Shown piece by piece: positions 38,333-47,882 of a DNA stretch of 64,000 nucleotides; position 1 is the first letter of the stretch; every line of letters starts with the position of its first letter. The notes below the pieces were generated by a model. It had not been told where the DNA came from. It made no database searches and worked only from the letters and a program-made list of their open reading frames with translations. The DNA comes from Pseudomonadota bacterium (lineage in GTDB: Bacteria > Pseudomonadota > Alphaproteobacteria > Puniceispirillales > Marisalimonadaceae). Location of the stretch: the NCBI GenBank assembly GCA_028382005.1, contig JAOESH010000001.1, forward strand, positions 100,798 to 164,797, written 5' to 3'. The position numbers were made by a program, and so were the translations under genes.

Positions 38333-38785
38333 TTATCTCAATTTTTTAAAAAAATTTTTCAGTAATTGTTCCGATTTTTCTTGTGAAAAACCTGAATAAA
38401 TTTCTATAGAACCATTAGCTTCATCCTTTGCAAGAACTTGAGGGCCATTTACAATAGCTCCTCCTTTTTTATCTTCTAAGCCAAAATACAATCTTCTTAT
38501 TCTAGTTTGTTTTATAATACCTGCGCACATTACACATGGCTCTAATGTCACCCAAAGATCGTATTTATCTAAAAATCTTTTTCCGGTAATGTGAAGAACT
38601 TTTTCAATTACTAATTTTTCAGCATGACAAGTTGAGTTATTATTTAGTTCTACCAAATTATGTGCTTTTGCAATTATATTTCCTTTATCGTCAACAATTA
38701 TAGCACCAACTGGAACCTCTTGTTTATTTTTGGCTTTCACTGCTTCTTCTATAGCAAAGCCCATATAATCAACTTGATTAAACAT
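38333..38785 (-). CDS. tadA: tRNA-specific adenosine deaminase
   Basis: A 150-residue zinc deaminase that converts A34 to inosine in tRNA-Arg(ACG). Zinc and catalytic residues: His54-Ala-Glu56 (CHAEK) and Cys84-x2-Cys87 (EPCVMCAG). The QEVPVGAII block and RIRRLYFGLEDKKGGAI are TadA-like. The usual HH-PE segment near the C-terminus is altered (KDEANGSIEIYSG), so a related cytidine/guanine deaminase cannot be fully excluded. It is divergent from rluB. Confidence 0.87.
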   Translation of the reverse strand: MFNQVDYMGFAIEEAVKAKNKQEVPVGAIIVDDKGNIIAKAHNLVELNNNSTCHAEKLVIEKVLHITGKRFLDKYDLWVTLEPCVMCAGIIKQTRIRRLYFGLEDKKGGAIVNGPQVLAKDEANGSIEIYSGFSQEKSEQLLKNFFKKLR

Positions 38786-38847
38786 TAATTTAATTCTTAC
38801 TCTTTAGAAATATTGCTAATAGTTATTAAAAGCTATAATACAAAACT

Positions 38848-39669
38848 ATGAAAACTTCTTTTAAAAAAAATAATTCTGAAATTTCTGAACAAAATAAAGA
38901 AAATCAAGTGCCAGAAATTTTAAGTATAAATTCGGAAAGAATTGCCAAGGTAATTGCTAGAGCTGGACTTTGTTCTAGAAGAGAGGCTGAACGATGGATT
39001 ATAAATGGACAAGTAAAACTTAATAGCAAAGTCTTAACTGAATGTGGGGTTAATGTAACTTCAAAAGATATCATTGAGGTAAATGGTCAGCCCTTACCAT
39101 CTCAGACCATTACAAAATTATGGTTGTATCACAAACAAAGAGGTTATTTAGTTACCAACAATGATCCTGAAGGCAGATTAACAATCTTTGAAGATTTAAA
39201 AAGTAAAATAGACACACGACTAATTTCAGTAGGCCGTTTAGACATGGACTCAGAAGGACTTTTATTGCTTACTAATGATGGCGACTTGGCAAGAAAGTTA
39301 GAATTACCTTCAACTGGCTGGTTGCGTAAATATAGAGTTAGAGTGCATGGATATGTATTAGCAAAAGATTTAGAGCCTTTAAGAAATGGAATAACAGTTG
39401 ACGGAATAAAATACGGTAGAATAGACGCTGCTCTTGATAGGCAGCAAGGAAGTAATGCATGGTTAACTTTAAGTTTTCGTGAAGGTAAAAATAGAGAAGT
39501 GAGAAAAGTTATGAATTATCTTGGTTATAGTGTTAATCGTTTAATCAGAATTTCTTTTGGCCCTTTTAATCTTAAAAGTTTGCCTGCAGGTGAACTAGAA
39601 GAAATTAAAAGTAGAGTGTTAAATGACCAACTAGGGTTATCAAAACCAAAAAAATACATAAAAAAATAA
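38848..39669 (+). CDS. rluB: 23S rRNA pseudouridine synthase, RluB/RsuA family
   Basis: A 273-residue protein with an N-terminal low-complexity lead, an S4 RNA-binding domain (ERIAKVIARAGLCSRREAERWI) and a catalytic domain with Asp132 in the motif GRLDMDSEGLLLLTNDG. GKNREVRKVMNYLG and RLIRISFGPF are typical of the RluB/RluE/RsuA group; RluB, which modifies U2605 of 23S rRNA, is the most likely identity. It runs into rsmD after six bases, a pairing seen in many alphaproteobacteria. Confidence 0.9.
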   Translation: MKTSFKKNNSEISEQNKENQVPEILSINSERIAKVIARAGLCSRREAERWIINGQVKLNSKVLTECGVNVTSKDIIEVNGQPLPSQTITKLWLYHKQRGYLVTNNDPEGRLTIFEDLKSKIDTRLISVGRLDMDSEGLLLLTNDGDLARKLELPSTGWLRKYRVRVHGYVLAKDLEPLRNGITVDGIKYGRIDAALDRQQGSNAWLTLSFREGKNREVRKVMNYLGYSVNRLIRISFGPFNLKSLPAGELEEIKSRVLNDQLGLSKPKKYIKK

Positions 39670-39675
39670 AAGACT

Positions 39676-40239
39676 ATGAGAATAATAAGTGGAAAATTTA
39701 GAGGGTTAAAACTTCAACCACCTCTTGATTCAAATATCAGGCCAACATCAGACAGGTTAAAAGAAGCTCTTTTTTCAATATTGGAATCTCATAAATATAA
39801 CTTAAATATTAGTACATCTAAAGTTCTTGATATTTGTAGCGGAACTGGAGCATTAGGTATTGAAGCTATATCAAGAGGTGCTAAGCTTGTATATTTTATT
39901 GAAAAAGATCCAAAGGCAACTAACATAATTGAGAAAAATATTTCAAAATTAAAGATAAACAATCAGAATGAAATTTATATTCAATTAATACAGGATGATG
40001 CAATTAAAGCATTTGAGAAAATAAGTGCTATGTTTGATATAGTTTTTATTGATCCTCCTTATAACTCATCAATAATTGAAGAGTGTTTAATAGGCTTAAA
40101 AGAATTAAACCTAATTAATAATAACAGCTATATTTTCGCAGAAAGTGGTAAAAAAGACAGTTTTGAATTTGATGGATACGAAGTATTTGACACTAAAACA
40201 TACGGAAAATCTAAATTAACGATCTTACGATTAATTTGA
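39676..40239 (+). CDS. rsmD: 16S rRNA m2G966 methyltransferase
   Basis: A 187-residue SAM-dependent methyltransferase. N-terminal MRIISGKFRGLKL and PTSDRLKEALFSIL, the SAM-binding VLDICSGTGALGIEAISRGA, and the catalytic Asp126-Pro-Pro-Tyr129 (FIDPPYNS) identify RsmD. It is encoded directly after rluB; its TGA abuts the TGA of mutL on the opposite strand (combined TGATCA, no spacer). Confidence 0.95.
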   Translation: MRIISGKFRGLKLQPPLDSNIRPTSDRLKEALFSILESHKYNLNISTSKVLDICSGTGALGIEAISRGAKLVYFIEKDPKATNIIEKNISKLKINNQNEIYIQLIQDDAIKAFEKISAMFDIVFIDPPYNSSIIEECLIGLKELNLINNNSYIFAESGKKDSFEFDGYEVFDTKTYGKSKLTILRLI

Positions 40240-42018
40240 TCATGTTCTGTTGAATAATTTTTCAATATCTTTTAATGAAAGACTTATAGAAGTAGGTCTA
40301 CCGTGATTGCATTGACCTGAATTTGGAGTTCTTTCCATTTCTCTTAGTAAATTATTCATTTCGGTTTCATTTAAAACTCGTCCCGATCTGACAGATCTGT
40401 GGCACGCAATATTTCCTAATATCAAATCTATTTTAGCAAGATAAGAAGATGGCAAGCCAGCAGAGGACAAATCATCCCCTAGATCAATAATAATTTGTTT
40501 TATGTCTGCATGCCCAATTATTATCGGGACTTCTCTAACTATGACCATACCTGCACCAAAATGCTCAATAACAAAACCTATTTCTGACAACAAACCAATA
40601 TTTTCTATGATTAAAGCTAGTGGTATTGGTTCAAGGTTTATTACTTCTGGAAGTAATAAGATTTGCTTTTCAATAGATTTATTTATTCGTGCAAACTTCA
40701 TTTTTTCTAACACTAATCTCTCATGAGCTGCATGTTGATCTACTATTACAATACCATTTGAATTTCTTGAAATTATGAAGTTTTTATTGAATTGAGCGAG
40801 GGCTACACCCAAAGGAAAGTGATCTTGTTGATCATTTGGCGATAAAACATTTTCTTCATTGTTACTTTTAGTAGGTTTTATTGATGGAGAAAGATCACTA
40901 TTATTAAAAAATGATTGATTTTCGCTAACATAGTTTTGTGAGTTCTTGCTAGTATGTGTTTCAAATCTATTTATTGCCTCTTTGGAAAGATCACCTGTAG
41001 TTTGACTAAAACTAACATTTAATTCACGGCTAATTGATCCAACTAATAAACTTCTTATCAAAGCATTATCTTGAAATCTAACTTCTGTTTTACCTGGATG
41101 AACATTTACATCTATAAACTCAGGTGGGACGTCTATAAATAAGCAGAAAAGTGGAAATCTACCTTTTGGGAGTGTGTCACGATACGCAGCTCTAATTGCG
41201 CCTGATAAATTCCTATCTTGAATATACCTACTGTTTATAAATAAATGTTGCTGATTATGATTTGATTTGTTCATAGTCGGTAAACCAACTAAACCATGTA
41301 TCTTTGCAAATTTTTCTTCTTTAATATGTTTTGAATTGTTTATTTTGATAGATTCTTCTGTAAAACTTTGGCCCATAATATTTGTTATTCTACTTAAGAA
41401 AAAGTCGTCGGAACTAATTTCTGGGTTGATATTTAATAATTCTCTACCATTTGATTGAAATTTATAACCAACCTTTGGGTTTGCCAGAGCTTGTTTTAAT
41501 ATCATTTGATGACAATAGCCACTTTCAACTTGTGAAGATTTTAAAAACTTCAATCGAGCAGGTGTTGCAAAAAAAAGTTTTTTTACAGATATGATAGTAC
41601 CTGATTGCCTAGATGAAGGATAAATTTCTTTAACATTACCTGCCAGCACATCTAAAGACCATGCCTCATCAGAATTAATAGATTTTGTTTGAATGTTTAG
41701 TTCACTGACCGCCGCAATTGAAGGAAGAGCTTCTCCTCTAAAACCTAAGTAATCTATTTTGATTAAATCATTATTAGGTAACTTTGATGTAGCATGTCTT
41801 TCAACTGATAATGGAACATAATCTTTCTCTATTCCTATTCCGTTATCTGATACTGATATTAAATTTTTTCCACCATCTTCAATTACGATATTTATTTGGG
41901 TAGACTTAGCATCAATAGAATTTTCAATTAACTCTTTCAGAGCTGAAGACGGTCTTTCAACAACCTCACCAGCTGCAATTTGATTAATAAGGTTTTCTGG
42001 AAGTCTTCTAATTTCCAT
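40240..42018 (-). CDS. mutL: DNA mismatch repair protein MutL
   Basis: A 592-residue protein with the N-terminal GHKL ATPase (LIENSIDAKSTQINI, VSDNGIGI, GFRGEALPSIAAV), the transducer segment with FINSRYIQDRNL and DVNVHPGKTEVRF, a low-complexity linker (about residues 340-400) and a C-terminal dimerisation domain (VIVDQHAAHERL, ACHRSVRSG, CNHGRPT). The DQHAAHERLVLEKM, ACH and CNHGRP motifs are those of endonuclease-active MutL. It coordinates mismatch excision with MutS. The DUF3035 gene lies 12 bases upstream. Confidence 0.96.
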   Translation of the reverse strand: MEIRRLPENLINQIAAGEVVERPSSALKELIENSIDAKSTQINIVIEDGGKNLISVSDNGIGIEKDYVPLSVERHATSKLPNNDLIKIDYLGFRGEALPSIAAVSELNIQTKSINSDEAWSLDVLAGNVKEIYPSSRQSGTIISVKKLFFATPARLKFLKSSQVESGYCHQMILKQALANPKVGYKFQSNGRELLNINPEISSDDFFLSRITNIMGQSFTEESIKINNSKHIKEEKFAKIHGLVGLPTMNKSNHNQQHLFINSRYIQDRNLSGAIRAAYRDTLPKGRFPLFCLFIDVPPEFIDVNVHPGKTEVRFQDNALIRSLLVGSISRELNVSFSQTTGDLSKEAINRFETHTSKNSQNYVSENQSFFNNSDLSPSIKPTKSNNEENVLSPNDQQDHFPLGVALAQFNKNFIISRNSNGIVIVDQHAAHERLVLEKMKFARINKSIEKQILLLPEVINLEPIPLALIIENIGLLSEIGFVIEHFGAGMVIVREVPIIIGHADIKQIIIDLGDDLSSAGLPSSYLAKIDLILGNIACHRSVRSGRVLNETEMNNLLREMERTPNSGQCNHGRPTSISLSLKDIEKLFNRT

Positions 42019-42030
42019 TAGATGTCCTTA

Positions 42031-42552
42031 TTACTTTATAAGTATTGGTTTTCCAGTATTTTTTTCTATTGCTGGAGAGGGGTTTGCATTAAGCTTTTCA
42101 CCTGAAGACTTATTATTTCTTAGCCTTATTGCTTCTTTTTTTGAATCAATAATTACTCCACTCTCAGGTATGTCTCCAAATAAAATTTGAAATCCTGTTC
42201 TTTCACTTAAAGATATGCCAAGAGTTTCCTCATCAACAATTTTTCTAATATTTTGTGGAATATCTTTTGACAAGAATAATTCCTTAAAACTTGAAACGTT
42301 ATTAATATCATTAATTATTAGCTTTTCACTTAAGCTAAAATCTTTTTTTAGATCCATTGAATTTTTATTTTTAAAAACCTTGGGATCTATATTATACCCG
42401 GGTGGTATTAAAAGAGAAGGTGTAGTCATAACTGAGTATTCGTCTGGAATTACTTTTTCTTTCCCAATAGCCTTTCTTAAATCAGAGCAACTTGAGACAG
42501 ATATAATTAGGGGCAGAAAACAGAGTGATATTTTTAAAAATTTACTTTTCAT
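42031..42552 (-). CDS. DUF3035-type lipoprotein
   Basis: From the ATG at 42550-42552 this is a 173-residue protein with a lipoprotein signal (hydrophobic KISLCFLPLIISVSSC; Cys22 is the likely lipidated residue) followed by the family block PDEYSVMTTPSLLIPPGYN. I prefer this start over the frame's upstream ATG because it begins exactly at the signal peptide. It overlaps the lspA stop by 11 bases, so it is translated with signal peptidase II, the enzyme that would process it. The family is common next to lspA in alphaproteobacteria; its function is unknown. Confidence 0.88.
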   Translation of the reverse strand: MKSKFLKISLCFLPLIISVSSCSDLRKAIGKEKVIPDEYSVMTTPSLLIPPGYNIDPKVFKNKNSMDLKKDFSLSEKLIINDINNVSSFKELFLSKDIPQNIRKIVDEETLGISLSERTGFQILFGDIPESGVIIDSKKEAIRLRNNKSSGEKLNANPSPAIEKNTGKPILIK

Positions 42553-43030
42553 AATAAGAACTTTCAGAAGTAAAAAATTGATTAAACAGAAACAACCCTG
42601 CACCAATAAATATTATAGTATCAGCAACATTGAAAGCTGGCCAGTGTAAATCTTTAATATAAATATCTATAAAATCAACAACCTTGCCATAAATTATTCT
42701 GTCAATTGCGTTACCTATTGCACCACTAGCTATTAAAACAAAACCAAGAGATGAATATCTAGGTAGTTTAAAGGCAGAAAGAATTAACCAAAGACTGACA
42801 GAAAAGGCGAAAATTGTTAAACCATACCTACCAATTTCTCCTGAATCTTGTAAAAAACCAAATGAAACTCCACTATTCCAAACTGGTGTCATAGACAAGA
42901 ACGACGTTAGCTTAATTGATTTGTATTCAATGAATAAATTTTCTATAGCCCATAATTTTGTAATATAATCTAAAAAAATAAATATAATAAAAATTAATAA
43001 TAAATTTAATATACCAAAGTTTTTTTTCAT
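42542..43030 (-). CDS. lspA: lipoprotein signal peptidase II
   Basis: A 162-residue membrane aspartyl protease that cleaves lipoprotein signal peptides after lipidation. Four helices; the two catalytic Asp are Asp119 in GKVVDFIDIY and Asp137 in WPAFNVADTII, and NSGVSFGF and GNAIDRI are family motifs. It follows ileS by four bases and overlaps the downstream lipoprotein gene, the usual ribF-ileS-lspA order. Confidence 0.96.
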   Translation of the reverse strand: MKKNFGILNLLLIFIIFIFLDYITKLWAIENLFIEYKSIKLTSFLSMTPVWNSGVSFGFLQDSGEIGRYGLTIFAFSVSLWLILSAFKLPRYSSLGFVLIASGAIGNAIDRIIYGKVVDFIDIYIKDLHWPAFNVADTIIFIGAGLFLFNQFFTSESSYYEK

Positions 43031-43034
43031 TCGA

Positions 43035-45803
43035 TTAACGCTTAATTATACTTGAACATCTGTTACAAATTTCAATATCATCTTTGACTTCCTTAACAAT
43101 TTTCCAACATCTTAAACATTTTCCACCCGAAGCGAGTTCAACTTCTACATCAATATAATTATTTTCTAATTTATTATTTAAATTCATTTCAACATCAGAA
43201 CAAATGAAAATTTCTGGCAAATCAATGTCATTTAGTTTGTTATATATACTTTTATTGGCTTCAATAATTACTCTTGCTTGTAGACTAGATCCTAACAAAC
43301 CATCTTTTCTTTTTTCTTCTATTGCAGTTGTGACCATTGACCTAAGCTCTCTGATTTCAGTCCATTTGTTTCCAAGTGTTTCATTATTCCAACCAGATTC
43401 TGATTTGAAGTAGGTTTGAAGATGTACAGAATTTTCTTGATCTTTATATCTATTTTGCCATGCTTCCTCAGCTGTGAAACAAATAATTGGAGCAAGCCAA
43501 GTTGTTAAAGATTTAAATAAAATATCCATGACTGTCCTGCATGAACGTCTGTTTTTACCCTTTAATTCGTCGCAATATAAAGTATCCTTACGGATATCAA
43601 AGTAAAAAGCAGAAAGATCAATAGTACAAAAATTGTGAATATCTGTATAAATATCGTGAAGATTAAATTCTTTTGTGTTTTCTTCAATTTTCTTACTTAA
43701 TTCAGAAACTCTATGCAAAACCCATTGTTCTAATTCAGGCATTTCGTTAAAATCAATTTTTTCACCTTCTTCAAAATGATTTAGAGCACCTAAAAGATAT
43801 CTCAATGTATTTCTTAATCTTCTGTAATGATCAGAATGTCTTACTAAAATTTCTTTGCCAATTCGTAAATCATCGTAATAGTCAGAACCAACAACCCATA
43901 AACGTAAAATATCAGCTCCAAACTCATTAATTACTTTTTGAGGTGCTGTTATGTTGCCAAGAGATTTAGACATTTTCCGACCTTGTTGATCCAAAACAAA
44001 GCCGTGAGTTAACACTGCATCATATGGAGCTCTTCCTCTTGTGCCGCAGCTTTCTAATAAAGAAGAATGGAACCAACCTCTGTGCTGGTCGGTACCTTCT
44101 AAGTATAAAGAGGCTGGCCAGAATAAATCATCTCTGTCTTCTAAAACAAATGCGTGAGTTGAACCGGAGTCAAACCAAACGTCTGCAATATCCATTACAG
44201 CTTCATAATCTTCAGAAGTATATTTTGAACCAAGAAAATAAGATGAAGGTTTTTCAAACCATGCATCTGCACCTTCAATTTTAAATGCTTCTACAATTCT
44301 ATTTATAACATCTTGATCCCTCAGAGGTTCTTGTGTTTTTTTATTTACGAAAATGGCTAAAGGAACACCCCATGCTCTTTGTCTCGAGATACACCAATCT
44401 GGTCTATCTTCAATCATTTTAGTAAGTCGGTTTTCTCCCTGGGGAGGATAAAATGTAGTTTCGGACAGAGCTTTAAGGGCAGTATCTCTTAGATCATTTG
44501 TTTGCATTGATATAAACCACTGAGGAGTTGTCCTAAAAACAAGAGGTGCCTTTGACCGCCAACTGTGAGGATAAGAATGTTTTAGTGTCCCTCTTCCTAT
44601 TAAGGCACCATGCTCGGACATTATATCTGCAATTTTTTCATTATCTTTTAGAACTCGGAGACCACCTAAAAGAGGTAAATTATCGTCTAATATACCGTTA
44701 TCTGAAACAGTTTCAGGTATTGGTAAATTATTTTTTTTACCTAATTCAAAATCGTCAGAACCATGACCAGGAGCAATATGAACAAAACCTGTACCTTGGT
44801 CTGTTGTAACAAAATCTGCTTCTAATAATAAAACGTCATGATCATAACCAAACTTATGTAATGGATGAGCAAGAATAGAATCTTTTAATTCACTACCTTT
44901 TAATTTATTTGAAATTTTATAATCTATTATAGATAATTCATTGATCACATCTTCTAATAGATCAGATGCAATCAAAATTTTATCACCTAACTTTGCTAAA
45001 GAACTTTCTTTAACAGAAGATATTTCTAATAATGAATAATCAATGTCTTTACCATAAGCCACTGCCCTATTTCCTGGCATTGTCCATGGAGTAGTTGTCC
45101 AAATTATAATTTCATGGCCAGTTAAAATATTATTTGGTGACTTTATAATAGGAAACCTTGCAAATATAGTAGTGCTAATATGGTCATGATATTCTATTTC
45201 AGCTTCTGCAAGAGCTGTTTTTTCTACCGGTGACCACATAACAGGCTTTACACCTCTATATAGCCCACCGTTCATAAGAAATTTACCAATTTCAGACATT
45301 ATGCGAGCTTCAGACTCATATTTCATAGTAGAGTAAGGCGCCTCCCAATCTCCATAAACACCTAATCTCTGAAATTCCTCCGACTGAATGTCCATCCAAT
45401 TTTTAGCAAAGTCTCTACATTCTTTTCTAAACTCAACAACAGGAATATCATCTTTATTTTTTTTCTTTTTTCTATAATTTTCTTCTATCTTCCACTCAAT
45501 TGGCAAGCCATGACAATCCCAACCAGGTACATAATTCGCATTTTTCCCAAGCATGGATTGAGAACGATTAATCACATCTTTAATTATTTTATTGAGTGCA
45601 TGTCCAATGTGTAAATTACCATTTGCATATGGCGGTCCATCATGAAGTATGAATGGCTCGGAGTTTTTTCTTTGTTCTCTCAATTTTTTATATAAACCAA
45701 TATCTTCCCATATTTTTAATATTTGAGGTTCCTTAGCTGGCAATCCTGCTCGCATAGAAAAGTCTGTTTTAGGTAAATAAACGGTATCTTTATAATCAGT
45801 CAT
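43035..45803 (-). CDS. ileS: isoleucyl-tRNA synthetase
   Basis: A 922-residue class I synthetase. The HIGH motif is NGNLHIGHALNK, the KMSKS motif GRKMSKSLGN, and the C-terminus has a four-cysteine zinc site (CLRCWKIV...CNRCSSII). The editing domain is recognisable (WTTTPWTMPGNRAV and the following GHGSDDF). I place the start at ATG 45801-45803, giving the typical MTDYKDTVYLPKTDFSMRAG; an upstream in-frame ATG adds ten untypical residues. The gap to ribF contains an A/T-only inverted repeat (45826-45848) of doubtful meaning. Confidence 0.97.
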   Translation of the reverse strand: MTDYKDTVYLPKTDFSMRAGLPAKEPQILKIWEDIGLYKKLREQRKNSEPFILHDGPPYANGNLHIGHALNKIIKDVINRSQSMLGKNANYVPGWDCHGLPIEWKIEENYRKKKKNKDDIPVVEFRKECRDFAKNWMDIQSEEFQRLGVYGDWEAPYSTMKYESEARIMSEIGKFLMNGGLYRGVKPVMWSPVEKTALAEAEIEYHDHISTTIFARFPIIKSPNNILTGHEIIIWTTTPWTMPGNRAVAYGKDIDYSLLEISSVKESSLAKLGDKILIASDLLEDVINELSIIDYKISNKLKGSELKDSILAHPLHKFGYDHDVLLLEADFVTTDQGTGFVHIAPGHGSDDFELGKKNNLPIPETVSDNGILDDNLPLLGGLRVLKDNEKIADIMSEHGALIGRGTLKHSYPHSWRSKAPLVFRTTPQWFISMQTNDLRDTALKALSETTFYPPQGENRLTKMIEDRPDWCISRQRAWGVPLAIFVNKKTQEPLRDQDVINRIVEAFKIEGADAWFEKPSSYFLGSKYTSEDYEAVMDIADVWFDSGSTHAFVLEDRDDLFWPASLYLEGTDQHRGWFHSSLLESCGTRGRAPYDAVLTHGFVLDQQGRKMSKSLGNITAPQKVINEFGADILRLWVVGSDYYDDLRIGKEILVRHSDHYRRLRNTLRYLLGALNHFEEGEKIDFNEMPELEQWVLHRVSELSKKIEENTKEFNLHDIYTDIHNFCTIDLSAFYFDIRKDTLYCDELKGKNRRSCRTVMDILFKSLTTWLAPIICFTAEEAWQNRYKDQENSVHLQTYFKSESGWNNETLGNKWTEIRELRSMVTTAIEEKRKDGLLGSSLQARVIIEANKSIYNKLNDIDLPEIFICSDVEMNLNNKLENNYIDVEVELASGGKCLRCWKIVKEVKDDIEICNRCSSIIKR

Positions 45804-45889
45804 TTTTTTCTCTTTATATCCATTAAAAATCAAAAATTTTTTGATTTTATAAAGTCTTAATTTACATTCTATTAAATTAAAGAAACAAT

Positions 45890-46879
45890 CTATTTTAATT
45901 TATGAAAATTTTTTGCTTTTTGCGTATCGATCCCAATCTGTTTTTTTAGTTCTAATAAAGAACTAAATTTTATTTCTGGTCTTAAAAACTTCAAAAGCTC
46001 AACCTTTATTCTTTTATCGTAAAGATTAGTATCATCACCATGATTTTCAAAATCAATAACATGAGTTTCTATATTAATATTCTCTCCCGAAACCGTAGGT
46101 CTTTTACCTATATTTGAAATAGATGGCAACCAATCATTTGATGTTTCATTTATTTTTTGGTCAATCATTTTCAGCTTTGTCACATAAACACCTAGCGGAG
46201 GTTTTAAAAAATAATCCATATCAACATTTGCTGTTGGGAAACCTAACTCTCTACCTTGCTGTTTTCCTTTTTTTACAACACCTGTTACGCACCAATTTCT
46301 ACCTAATAATTTGCTTGCTGTTTCTAATTCTCCATCAGAAATTAATCCTCTTATAGATTGAGAGCTGATAACTGTTTCATCTTTAATATTAAGTGAACTA
46401 GTTTGCTCTAAATCTACAGCTGAAACTTCTAATCCTAAAGAATGCGAAAATTCTTTAGAATTTTTTATAGTACCTTCTCTATTTTTACCAAATCTAAAAT
46501 TAGATCCTGCAAACATTTTCACTACATTTAGTTGTTTATATAAAATGTCTAAGAGAAATTCATTTGCAGTACAGTTTTTTAAATCTTCGCTAAACTCAAT
46601 TATAATTAAATATTCAACTCCAATCTTTGCTAGTTGATATTCTTTTTCTTGACTGTCCAAAAGTTTAAAGGAAGATTTTTTTGAACTAAAAAAATCTCTT
46701 GGGTGAGGATCAAAAGTAACTACACCAAAAGCTAAATTGTCTTCATGAGCTTTAAGTTTAACTGCTTCTAATAATTTAACATGGCCTTTATGGACACCAT
46801 CAAAGTTACCAATAGCAATTACAATTTTTTTATCAATTACAGTTTGCTGATCACCATATTTCCATTTAATAATTTCCAT
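45890..46879 (-). CDS. ribF: bifunctional riboflavin kinase/FAD synthetase
   Basis: A 329-residue enzyme making FMN and FAD. The N-terminal nucleotidyltransferase domain has IGNFDGVHKGHVKLL; the C-terminal flavokinase domain has GKQQGRELGFPTANVDMD and GVYVTKLKM. Flavin cofactors serve CrtI, CrtY, the GMC oxidoreductase and the CO dehydrogenase medium subunit in this genome. No FMN riboswitch is apparent upstream. It heads the ribF-ileS-lspA-DUF3035-mutL strand run. Confidence 0.96.
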   Translation of the reverse strand: MEIIKWKYGDQQTVIDKKIVIAIGNFDGVHKGHVKLLEAVKLKAHEDNLAFGVVTFDPHPRDFFSSKKSSFKLLDSQEKEYQLAKIGVEYLIIIEFSEDLKNCTANEFLLDILYKQLNVVKMFAGSNFRFGKNREGTIKNSKEFSHSLGLEVSAVDLEQTSSLNIKDETVISSQSIRGLISDGELETASKLLGRNWCVTGVVKKGKQQGRELGFPTANVDMDYFLKPPLGVYVTKLKMIDQKINETSNDWLPSISNIGKRPTVSGENINIETHVIDFENHGDDTNLYDKRIKVELLKFLRPEIKFSSLLELKKQIGIDTQKAKNFHKLK

Positions 46880-47021
46880 AAAAACGTTATAACCCCATAA
46901 AGAATTTTAACTCAAGCTGATAAATAATTTATTTAGTAAAACTAAAAATTATTATGTGTTATATAAATAATTATTATATGAAATAATATCTTAAATACAA
47001 AATAACTAATTTGAAAAGATA

Positions 47022-47882
47022 ATGGAGATTTATTTCTTGGGTGACAACATAAACATCAACTTTGAAATTATTTCAAACCTGATTAATAATACAATTCAAA
47101 TATTTGTTGCTTATGCAGGACAAGTTATTGGAGCTACAATAATTCTGATATTAGGTTTTTACTTTGCCGGTAAACTTAGTAAAGTAGCACGAAAAAATTT
47201 AAGCTTATTTAACAAAATAGACCCTTTAATTGTTCCCATAATTGGCAACATTATACGATATGGTATAATAATTATTACTCTCATAGCTGTTTTAGGACAA
47301 TTTGGGGTTCAAACGACTTCAATTATTGCTGTTCTAGGTGCAGCAGGTTTGGCTATTGGCTTAGCCTTACAAGGAACATTATCTAATGTAGCTGCTGGTG
47401 TCATGCTATTATTGCTAAGACCTTTTACTACTGGCGATTGGGTTGAAACTGGAGGTGTGTCAGGAACAATAAGAGAGGTTGGTCTGTTTACAACTATTAT
47501 TGATACTTTTGACAATGTTTATGTATCTATTCCGAATTCTAGTATTTGGAATAGTACGATTACAAATCATTCACATTATGAAACCAGACGTATTGACGTT
47601 GATATAGGAATTCATTACGACACCAATTTAGAGCTAGCGTCTGAAGTTTTATTAAAATTAGCAGAAGATAGTAGAGTTAAAAATAAACCAAAATCTCCAC
47701 AATTTTTAGTAATGAAATATGATGATAGTTCGATAGTTGTTAGGCTAAGACTATATTCTCACACAAAAGATTGGTATGCTTTGTATACTGATTTAATGAA
47801 AAAACTTAAACCTGCATTAGATGAAGCGGGTATAGAAATACCTTACCCACATAGAGTTATTTCTTCTAAAAATGTACTGTAA
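47022..47882 (+). CDS. MscS-family small-conductance mechanosensitive channel
   Basis: A 286-residue channel with three N-terminal helices. The pore-lining helix is rich in Gly and Ala (GAAGLAIGLALQGTLSNVAAG), followed by the beta domain (RPFTTGDWVETGGVSGTIREVG and VSIPNSSIWNSTITNHS) and the C-terminal alpha/beta domain ending IPYPHRV. It releases solutes on hypo-osmotic shock. The stop shares a base with the next start (TAATG), so it is coupled to a ChaC-like enzyme. A TTG at 47037 preceded by GGAG is an alternative start. Confidence 0.94.
   Translation: MEIYFLGDNININFEIISNLINNTIQIFVAYAGQVIGATIILILGFYFAGKLSKVARKNLSLFNKIDPLIVPIIGNIIRYGIIIITLIAVLGQFGVQTTSIIAVLGAAGLAIGLALQGTLSNVAAGVMLLLLRPFTTGDWVETGGVSGTIREVGLFTTIIDTFDNVYVSIPNSSIWNSTITNHSHYETRRIDVDIGIHYDTNLELASEVLLKLAEDSRVKNKPKSPQFLVMKYDDSSIVVRLRLYSHTKDWYALYTDLMKKLKPALDEAGIEIPYPHRVISSKNVL

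Noticed and set aside
40237-40242. TGATCA formed by the abutting stops of rsmD and mutL
   Set aside because: It results from two convergent TGA codons with no spacer; no sign of function beyond compact packing.
42215-42649. 144-codon plus-strand open frame opposite the DUF3035 and lspA genes
   Set aside because: It is antisense to two well-supported genes, has no family features, and its composition follows the reverse complement of their codons.
45826-45848. A/T-only inverted repeat between ribF and ileS
   Set aside because: Stem is almost entirely A-T and no T-run follows; in this base composition it is expected by chance.
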